A stretch of DNA of 64,000 bases, taken from NCBI GenBank assembly GCA_958299035.1, contig CATQJL010000001.1:10825817-10889816 (forward strand), read 5' to 3'. This stretch comes from Cylicocyclus nassatus. Its lineage: Eukaryota > Nematoda > Chromadorea > Rhabditida > Strongylidae. The notes beneath the pieces were generated by a model. That model was not told the DNA's origin, did no database searches, and saw only the letters and a program-made list of their open reading frames with translations. Positions 56,297 through 64,000 of the stretch are shown here, piece after piece; position 1 is the first letter of the stretch; every line of letters starts with the position of its first letter. Position numbers and translations under genes: made by a program.

Positions 56297-57235
56297 TTGT
56301 CAATCGTGGAGCAATGTCTGATGTCGGCCGAAAGGGTTGTGATACCCAAGGAGCTTCGAAGGAATGTTCTAAGGGAACTGCATAGTGGTCATCCAGGGAT
56401 TGTAAAGATGAAGAAATTAGCTCGAAATTACGTCTACTGGCCGAATGTTGACAAAGATTGCGAAGACTTGGTACGAAGATGTACGAAATGTCAGGAATTA
56501 GCCAAAAATCCGTCAAAAATCCCATTAGAAGCATGGCCATCCGCGACTCGAGTGTGGCAGAGGATACACATCGACTTCGCTGGACCTATGCAAGGAGTTT
56601 TCTACTTGGTCGTGGTAGATGCCTACACCAAATGGCCTGAAATGATCGAGATGAGCAATATCTCGGCTTCGAAAACGGTGAAGGTTTTGAAGAATTTGTT
56701 TGCGATGTACGGATTACGCAAACTATAGTGAGCGACAACGGTAGTCAGTTCACGTCGGAGTTGTTCAAGAAGATGTGTGACAAAGGTGGAATCATACACA
56801 TAATTACTGCTTCATACATCCACTCCTCGAATGGACAGGCCGAGCGTTTCGTTGATACGCTGAAACGCGGGATCAAGAAACTAAAGGGGAGGAGCCAACA
56901 GTAGAGAATATAAATGTGGTGTTACAAGCGTATAGGACAACATCAAACACGAACTTGAACGACAAGACACCAGCAGAATTGTTTCTGGGCAGAAACTTGC
57001 GTACAAGGCTAAGCTTGTTACTACCAATGACAGAAGATGTCGAAGATCCACTTGCACGAAGAAGAAGAGAACGCATGGAAGAATAATTTGACAAGAAGCA
57101 TGGAGTCGTTCGGAAACACTTCGAAGTTGGTGACTTAGTGTACGCTAAGCAGTGAAAGCCACCCCATTTCCACTGGATGAAAGGAACCGTGACGAAACGT
57201 ATAGGACCTGTCAACTACGAAGTAATGATTGGCAA
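56297..57235 (+). pseudogene. Gypsy integrase, frameshifted
   Basis: The HHCC domain (H...H in LHSGHPGIVKM spacing, then CTKCQ) and RIHIDFAGP (first Asp) are open to 56728. The second Asp (SDNGSQFTS, about 56740) and Glu (GQAERFV, about 56840) are readable in another frame, and the C-terminal part to about 57235 has further stops. DDE residues themselves are kept. Confidence 0.7.
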
Positions 57236-57701
57236 TGAAATTTGCAAGAAGCATGTAAATCAACTACGGCATCGAAGCGACTGCGAACAGCTCGCCGTTC
57301 AACAGCAACTCAAACAGCAATCCGAAAGATTTTATTAGATGTGCTGACAGAAAATGAAACTTTACAGAGGAATGGCAGGCAGCTGACGAGAATTCAGAGC
57401 AAGCAATCGCAAGCGATGTGCCAGCACCCGTGGATTCAACGACATCGACGTCGACATCAAGCCACGAGCCCCCTCCTCCCCCCCCCTCGCCACCGACTTC
57501 GCTTTAAGGTCGAGCCGAACTAGGAGACCAATGAAACGGCCAGCTTAGTCCGAAGTGATATCACTGCTAATTAGTTTTATTAGATTGCTGATTATTTTCT
57601 TAGTTGTTTAACTGACAATGATGTCTATGTAAGATTCATTTCTCAGTTGTCGTTTATTCTTTTGTCGTAGACTAGTTTTGTATTAACTACCCTGGGGGAG
57701 G
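57236..57701. other. 3' untranslated part of Gypsy element
   Basis: No domain. C-rich CCTCCTCCCCCCC at about 57470 and the polypurine tract CTGGGGGAGG at 57691-57700 just before the 3' LTR. Confidence 0.5.
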
Positions 57702-57919
57702 TGTTATGTTAGTGATTCTCAATGATCAGCTGTTTTCCTCGTAGTGATCTGCCCTCGCGCACGCTATAAAAGGCGCTCACTCTTTGCCTCAGTGTTTAGT
57801 TCAGTTTTCATCATTCTCCTCATACTTATTGTTCTCCATTATTTCTCTAATAAATTTATTTGCTTCTTTCTGTGTCCTACAGGGCGAAGAGTCGAGTGTC
57901 CGAAGTCGAGGACACAACA
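57702..57919 (+). repeat. 3' LTR of Gypsy element
   Basis: 218 bases, with TATAAAAG at 57765 and AATAAA at 57849. It ends ACAACA like the 5' LTR. The deletion before the TATA box relative to the 5' LTR and scattered substitutions indicate an old insertion. Confidence 0.85.
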
Positions 57920-59264
57920 CATACATATAGTCATCGAATGGGTTTATTGAATAAGGAGTGATTAGCAAACAACCAAAGATCGAACTACACACTGTGAGTT
58001 CTACTTTTACATTTGATTGAAGCATTTGCTGGTTGTTTTCTTGGAGACGGCCCTTCTGAACCCACCGTCTACTACAGTAACCCCGCAAGAAGGACGCGGT
58101 CGCCTGCGCTGCGGTCATTGCGGACGATCTTCTGCGGAACGCTTTACTTTCGAAAGTCACAACATTCAAATCTGGACGCAGTAGTAATCCTCACCTTATT
58201 CAGTCCCATTTCTGTAAAGGTGCTATTTGCTCCATTTTGCTGTTCTGCGGCCTAACCTTATCCTGTATTAATCAGGTTTGTTTCTAAAAACGTAGCTTTA
58301 AATCACTTGAACAACTATATGAATGTTTTCTCTTCTCATTTTGATTATTATACTTTCATACTGCCTTGTTTTGTTTGTGTGCATCCTTTCTGCTTCATGC
58401 ATTGTCACACGTTTGAAGGTTTTGAAATGCATGATGCGTCGAGAAGAAAGTACACGCGCCCGACCCACATTTGAAAGTACAACAGATAGTTTTCTATGAA
58501 CTTTGCACAATACCTAATAGTTTATAGTTTGCTCTAAACAACTTCCGCTCAATACTAAGGCATTTGTTTGGTAGCATACAGTTTTTTGCGCAAATGCTGC
58601 TCATTTCTCGTTAATTTTTGGGGTTGTGCATGGAATCTTGAATGTTCGTAAGCCACTGCTTGTAGATCAAATTTCTGAGCCAGATTCTAGAACTTCTCAG
58701 CCCTCTAAAACTCACGAAACAGTCACGAAATAGTGATATCCGCTATTTTTTTGCTTAAAACTAGGTTTAAAATTGATAAGTATTTGCATGGTTTACATGA
58801 ATATAATTATGCAGCCGCTATAATGGGCGCAGAAAAACTGTTGGCGACAAATTGCATTTACAAGAATCTCGGGTCTGGGGTTATCAGCAATAATTAAATC
58901 AAAAAGTGTCTTTTCCTTGCAAGCTTCGTTTAGTTCACATACACAAATGATTGTGACGATACACGATGCAGCAAGGATTGCACATATGGAGCAAAAAGAG
59001 TTACCAGCCCTCACCTTACTCAACCAAAACTAGAGTACTTCAGTAGTCGAAGCAAACACATCCCGCAATCTTTCCGTGATTGGAAGCACGTCAATTTAGT
59101 GGACAGCAGCGAGTTTATTAGGTAAAACAGCGGAATAGCAGCATTTAGTTGAATCATGCGTTTACGTTTACGTTTACGACATCTTTAACTAATTAAGACG
59201 TGACCTCTGAAACGCGCTGACCTATCGTAACCATCGCGATTAAAGCGGGTTCAGAACGGCCTAC
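57920..59264. other. Intergenic, nothing recognised
   Basis: AT-rich, with no gene or RNA supported. Short frames at 58013-58255 and 58793-59023 lack motifs. Confidence 0.4.
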
Positions 59265-59568
59265 ACCCTTTATTTTTTGCGAAGTTCGAGCTACGCGGCT
59301 AGGAGTCGGCACAGGGGGTAAGTGACTATTAGTTTCTGGATTATCGATTACTTTTATCGATTTTATCGATTTTTTGCAAATTTTGAGGCTCTATGGGGCT
59401 GGGAATCCGCATAAGGATAAGTGAGCATGCTGGTAACTAACACAGCGGGAATAGGGAGTCGGAGTTGGTATGTAGAAGTGGGCAGAGGGAAAGGTTGTAC
59501 AGGGATAGGGATGGGATCTTTATCATAGTCTTTTGACAGGGCCGAGCGGAGCCGGATAAGCCAGCTAG
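59265..59568 (+). mobile_element. Helitron-like element, 5'-truncated
   Basis: Contains GGAGTCGGCACAGGGGGTAA, TTTTATCGATTTTATCGATT and GTTGTACAGGGATAGGGATG, and ends GACAGGGCCGAGCGGAGCCGGATAAGCCAGCTAG|T. The CTAG end followed by T matches the complete relatives. The TCTTATAT start is missing. Confidence 0.55.
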
Positions 59569-59623
59569 TAAGGATACATAATCAAACCCTAGACTATACA
59601 TGCCAAACTTCTGCATCAGATTA

Positions 59624-60053
59624 CATCATCTGTTGCATAGATAGGAGCGATAGAAGAAAATTAGTCAAAGTTCGAATTTTCTGTGTAGGGTCATAAAAAA
59701 TCGGATACTTGCAACAAAAATCGAAGCAGTCAGTGTTATAGGTTCTTTCACCAGCTCTTTCTAGCTGTGCTAAGTTTGCCTGATTGAGCGTCTCTATGAA
59801 AAGTTACGATTTTCCTGAAAAATGCTAAAATAAATCAAATTTGCCCATTTGTATTGCTTGCTCGAAAATCATAACTTTTCATAACGCTCGATCGGCGCAA
59901 ACTTTGCATAGTTAGAAAGGGCTGGTAAAAGAACCTGTAATACTGACTGCTCCAATTTTTGTTGCAAGTCTCCGATTTTTTATGACTTGACCCAGAAAAT
60001 TCGAATTTCAACTAGTTTTCTTCTACCGCTCCTATCTATGCAACAAATGATCA
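59624..60053. repeat. Foldback with about 190-base arms
   Basis: The left arm from ATCATCTGTTGCATAGATAGG to about 59815 pairs, at about 85%, with the right arm ending ATCTATGCAACAAATGATCA. Just outside, at 60160-60195, is ACTTTCGGTTCAACCTAA, the reverse complement of a mariner-like TTAGGTTGAACCGAAAGT end. No matching left end was found. Confidence 0.6.
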
Positions 60054-60886
60054 TTACTGAGCATGTAAGATGTCATTATAAAGAGCATAACTTACTCTTT
60101 CATAGAAAAATAATAGCATCAAATCGGTAGGAACAGAAGTTATGAATTTTTGAAAATGGTGCGACAGAACTTTCGGTTCAACCTAACACACAAAGTTGAA
60201 AGTTTATTTCTGGCATCTACTTTGCAAACCCACTTCTACCCCTAAAAGCAAAAAAAAAGCACAAGGAGCTTGGTTTTGAGGGAAGGAAAGACCCAGGGTT
60301 TTATGTGAGAGGACATTTTCGCTAAGATTGCTCCTCAAAAGGCGTTGAGCCAGCTTACTCTCGTTCTAAGAAATGTGTCCGTTTATTAGCAAGACAACAT
60401 CGAAAAGTTTCATTTCGAGGTAGTTTTATGAAATTTTGTAGAAGCTGCTTCGTTTTTATCTACAAACTGGTTTTTCTGCTGCTGGAAGAGTAACTTGACT
60501 TTTTAGGGCATGACACGTTTCCTGGAAACCAACCTGAGTTTTAGCATGAGCAAGCTGTTGTAAACAAAATGACATGGGGACATAGGGCTTCCTTGTTTGA
60601 GAGTTGTGATATGTGGGCTTAGGTATCTGCGAGAAAAACAGCAAAGTTGCTTTGCAGAATAAAATCATTGGTGGTCTTCTTCTTGAAAGCATGACGGCTT
60701 GTTTGCTTTGCAGAATAAAATCATTGGTGGTCTTCTTTTCTTGAAAGCATGACGGCTTGTTTACTACTTATGACACGCGAAAGGTCGATGAGTTTATGGA
60801 AATTCTGTTCCTTGGGAATTCTTAGCTAAACAGGTAAATATGTGTAGCTGCCCTCACCCACATGCTAACGACCCTACGAGTCCTAG
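60054..60886. other. Intergenic with a short tandem duplication
   Basis: A stretch of about 55 bases (TTGCTTTGCAGAATAAAATC ... GCATGACGGCTTGTTT) is repeated in tandem at about 60648-60760 with one small indel. No gene is seen. Confidence 0.5.
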
Positions 60887-61406
60887 TCTTATATCTAAGG
60901 CTGAATGATCGTTTGTCTGTATGTATGTATGTCTGTCTGTGTGTACGTGTGTCCCGCATAAAAATTCCATCTTTGAATCGATTCGGACCAAATATGGCAC
61001 ACATGCACTTCTAGGGGGTGCTGATGTCGTAGGCTACTTTTCGTCATCGATCGATACGATTTTATCAATTTTCATCGGTTTTTGCAAACTTTGATTTACG
61101 GTGCTTGAAGTTGGTGTAGGGAGTGATCGAGCATGCTGATTACGATTACGTTATTAGTTTATAGAACTATCCGTAACTTTTACCGATTCTATCAATTTTT
61201 TGCAAAGTTTTAGCCACGGGGCTGGGGATTGGCATAGTAGGGGAGGGGGGGGGGGGGGGGGGAATTAAGCATGCTGATTGCTAACACAACCAAAATGGGA
61301 AATAACATGTAGAAGTGGGCCCAGGGAAGGTTGTACAGGGATAGGGATGGCATCTTCTTTGTGATTGTGTTTTGACAGGCCCGGAGGAGCCGGTTAAGCC
61401 AGCTAG
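60887..61406 (+). mobile_element. Helitron-like element, complete short copy
   Basis: It begins TCTTATATCTAAGGCTGAATG, has GTATGTATGTATGTCTGTCTG, the GGCACACATGCACTTC and GTAGGCTACTTTTCGTCATCG motifs and a long G run (about 61240-61261), and ends CCGGTTAAGCCAGCTAG|T. 520 bases, non-coding. Upstream both this copy and 23925 have ...CTAG directly before TCTT, so tandem insertion next to an older end is possible. Confidence 0.6.
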
Positions 61407-61612
61407 TAACTTATAAAAGAAGCATTATAGTGAAGTGCAGCAATTTATTCAGAATCAACGACTTCGATTAGTCCACTACAAAAGTTTCGAACTTGTTTGG
61501 TTTTCCTGCTGGGGCAAATCGCTTTTAGCTTCTTAACATCCTTATCGAAGTTCCTAACTTAATCTTATAGTAATGAAGAACGGTTAATGATTCGCTCCAT
61601 ACTGTAGATCTA

Positions 61613-62191
61613 ACAAGGGAAGGGCCCTCAGTTGAAGTGGGGCTTCCACACGTGAAGCATATCATTCTGCTGATCTTGGGGCACTAATAGCACATCCGTG
61701 TTCCTTAGCTGCTTGATGGTCTTCCGAGAAACGTTATGAGCAGCGGTTCTCCAGGATGACCAAGACAAATTACAGGTCTGGGTCGCCAAACAATGTACAG
61801 GTGTGGACGGATGGGCGGGTGGGTAGCTGCGGAGCAGGTGGTGAAGAGTTCGCGTTTTCTGTGGAGCCAAACTGCTAGTTGTATTTTAACAATTCGAAGA
61901 ATTCTCGAAATATTTACGAATTGACAAAATGCAACTCGCAGAATTGCAAGAATTTTGGCTCTATAGAAGACGCGAACTCTATCCAACCGCCCATTGGTCT
62001 ACATCTGACATTTTTTTGGCGCCCAGACCCATAATGTGCCCTGGTCATCCTGGAGAACCGCTGCTCATAGCTTTTCCAGAAGACCCTTGAGCAACTAAGG
62101 AGCACGGATCTGGAGTCAAACTTCCAAGACCAGCAGAACGATATGCCTCACATGGGGAAAACCCCACTTCGGTTGAGGGTCCTTTCCTTGT
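61613..62191. repeat. Foldback with about 250-base arms
   Basis: ACAAGGGAAGGGCCCTCAG at the left matches, inverted, the right end GGTTGAGGGTCCTTTCCTTGT. Similarity continues through GCTTCCACACGTGAAGCATAT, GAGCAGCGGTTCTCCAGGAT and AGTTCGCGTTTTCT. Open frames in it (61628-62105, minus) are mirror readings of the arms. A GCGACACCCTGTATA end lies 110 bases downstream, so it may be inside a larger Tc1/mariner-like unit. Confidence 0.65.
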
Positions 62192-63176
62192 AAGTAATCT
62201 AATTGTAAGTTGAAAAAAATGCAAAATGGTGTCTTAAGCTTGTGGACATGGAAGCAACGGAGTTTTCAACGATCAAACAGTGTTCACATTTTTTGCGACA
62301 CCCTGTATAAGGTAATTTTACGATCGACACTTTGTCACAGCTCTATTAACATCGTAACAATATGAAGAACTAAGTCTTTATTAGGGTCTCCTCATGTTGT
62401 CGTTTCCTATTTTCATGTTGCTCTATCAAGGTACATTTCCTCTAATTTTTGTGCGGAAAGACGGCACACTCCTGGGAACATATGGTAGCCCTCATCATGT
62501 CGCTGGCGCCGGGAAGTCTCTGAGAATACATAAGAATGGCAAAAATTCTTTGGATCTTATAACCTAAGCAGATGATCATAATATTTCGATCTTCCAGGCA
62601 AGGCATTTCTAGAGTGGGTCACTCTATAAGAAAGCTATTTTGCTTACTTCCCCCACAATTCTAGTTCCGTGTAGTTTTTATAAGGCAACGAATCAAAGTC
62701 ATCGTTCTTTGCACATGAGATGTATACGTAAACACTTGTCTCCGAAAGTAACATCAGATTTATGCTGGCTATTTGCAAAGCATTTTTTCGGATGGACGAA
62801 GTTTTACACGCTATTCTAATATAGAACTGAGGTTTTGTAGAGGGTCAAAATGGACAACGCTATTACTTCTTTAATCATTATAACTAAAACAGTTAGTCTA
62901 ATACCATGGCAGATTGCCATACGTTGCTATGTGGGATAGAACAGGCAAAGTGACCGAATAGATAGTGCTCGCTTTTTTGGTGCCAGTAATTTTGATAGAA
63001 AACTTTCATAACTTTCTGCTGAACGTTTTGCAGGTAACGAGCGTGGATTTGAGAGATACATGTCATAAGGGAAGACCACAATGCTTCCGAATTTTTACTT
63101 CCCAGAAGTCATTTATGATAGCGAGCAACCTCTCCTAGCTCTGTCACAGAAACAAGGCGAAATTTCGGCAGATCTA
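62192..63176. other. Intergenic, nothing recognised
   Basis: Only the TIR-like GCGACACCCTGTATA at about 62298-62313 stands out. Its partner was not found. No gene is seen. Confidence 0.4.
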
Positions 63177-63861
63177 TACAGGGTGTCCCAAAAAAATGTT
63201 TAGAACGTTTGGTCGTTAATATCTCTCTTCCCAAGAAGTCTTTTGCCTTGCTTTAGGTACCGTTTTGTAGAGCTGGCTTCAACTTAGATTTCCATTATAG
63301 AACGAATCACCCATCTCTCTTCATTACTGTAGGGTTACGGTAGAAACTTGAAACATCTGGTGTCAATGTGGAAAAAGCTGCCGTTTCAGAATTTTCCAAA
63401 AAATTGTGAAAACTTGTGTAATAGGGTTTTTATAGACCTTGAGTTCAATACTCAACTATTCACAAGATTACGAAGCTTTTTAAACGGTGTAATCGCACTT
63501 TTTAGGAACATTGAAAAAAAGGCCGCTACCTCTCACCTGGCATAACTCTTCAATGAAGCATCATGATAAGTTGGGAACTTTACAGTTATAATCAGCAATT
63601 CTAATTAGCCTGGTGTAAAAGTTTTCAGGCTGTTTTGTTTCCTTTCTGAGGCAAAATATGGCCTTTCATGGTTCAAAACCCTCTTTGAAGTTTCTACCGT
63701 AACCTTACAGTAATGAAGAGAGATGGGTGATTCGTTCTATAATGGAAATCTAAGTTGAAGCCAGCTCTACAAAACGGTACCTGAAGCAAGGCAAAAGACT
63801 TCTTGGGAAGAGAGATATTAACGATCAAACGTTCTAAGCATTTTTTTTGGGACACCCCGTA
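63177..63861. mobile_element. Foldback element with TACAGGGTGTCCC ends
   Basis: TACAGGGTGTCCCAAAAAAATG at the left and the inverted partner ending GGGACACCCCGTA at the right. The arms pair for about 170 bases (through TCTTCCCAAGAAGTCTTTTG, GCTGGCTTCAAC and GGTTACGGTAGAAACTT) at over 90%. The loop (63350-63690) is unrelated. TA-ended GGTGTCCCAAAA termini are typical of Tc1/mariner MITEs. No transposase. Confidence 0.7.
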
Positions 63862-64000
63862 CAATACCCTCCACCAATTCAACGTAATCCGCGTCGCGGT
63901 TGGTTGGTTCGAAAAGACGGTTTTGAAAACAAGGCACACACCGTAGTTGATAGTTTTGATCCACTTCATCCGCTTCCTCGCGTGAAACGCGCACCACTAA

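Larger units (their letters stand above)
52934..57919 (+). mobile_element. Decayed Ty3/Gypsy LTR retrotransposon
   Basis: Direct LTRs (52934-53184 and 57702-57919) bound gag, nucleocapsid, protease, RT, RNase H and integrase in the usual Gypsy order. A TGGCGATCAGG primer-binding-like site is one base inside the 5' LTR, and CTGGGGGAGG stands as polypurine tract before the 3' LTR. Several frameshifts and stops break the coding region, and the RT active site reads YLND. The flanks (…CAAAC and CACAT…) give no target duplication. It looks like the Gypsy group common in nematodes and arthropods. It has no env. Confidence 0.85.

Noticed and set aside
61628..62105. Overlapping minus-strand frames
   Set aside because: They fall on both arms of a foldback and translate the same DNA in inverted form.
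1..64000. CRISPR arrays or bacterial operon features
   Set aside because: No regularly spaced short repeats and no dense prokaryotic coding. Spliced genes and retroelements show eukaryotic DNA.

Overview
This window is eukaryotic, gene-poor, AT-rich animal DNA dominated by mobile elements. Spliceable genes with TATA boxes, AATAAA signals and TTTTCAG-like acceptors, Gypsy-type retroelements, a Helitron-like family, and mariner-, hAT- and Harbinger-like MITEs fit a protostome, probably an ecdysozoan (arthropod or nematode). I cannot fix the phylum from the sequence. I see no conserved housekeeping gene, rRNA, convincing tRNA or CRISPR array.

Layout. 1-19.6 kb is dominated by a direct segmental duplication of about 6 kb: copy A about 1815-7980 and copy B about 13071-19563. 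Each copy carries one two-exon gene for a small secreted peptide with a Cx3C...Cx3C cysteine pattern. Gene A is 4784-6830 and gene B is 16798-18813. Introns, UTRs and signal peptide are nearly identical between copies, but the mature peptide is strongly diverged, which looks like accelerated evolution. The copies also act as empty-site controls. A hAT-like MITE with an 8-bp TSD is present only in A, and a Harbinger-like foldback with a TTA TSD is present only in B. Between the copies lies a Helitron-like element (10208-12553) split by a mariner-like TIR element. 19.6-35.2 kb holds an LTR-like remnant, a 170-bp tandem array, Helitron fragments, several hairpin MITEs and one tentative small secreted gene (24499-25060).

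35243-43074 is the most unusual object. It is a Ty3/Gypsy-type pol (protease, RT, RNase H, integrase) preceded by a furin-site, N-glycosylated, transmembrane Env-like region in the same reading frame. I find no gag. The unit is flanked by about 725-bp repeats that are inverted rather than direct. They begin TGTCAAGT and end ACTTGACA, and the unit sits between 4-bp GGCA target duplications. The inner, probably transcribed, parts of the two repeats are about 99% alike, while the outer U3-like parts are clearly more diverged. The coding region carries frameshifts and a stop, so this copy looks dead or nearly so.

43-52 kb is mostly unrecognised non-coding DNA with two mariner-like MITEs. 52934-57919 is a conventional but decayed Gypsy element with direct LTRs, PBS and polypurine tract; its RT motif reads YLND. 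58-64 kb holds more Helitron pieces and three long foldback elements.

Coordinates of exons, LTRs and TSD-bounded elements were read directly. Edges of diverged repeats are approximate. Family assignments rest on motifs and termini alone, without database searches.
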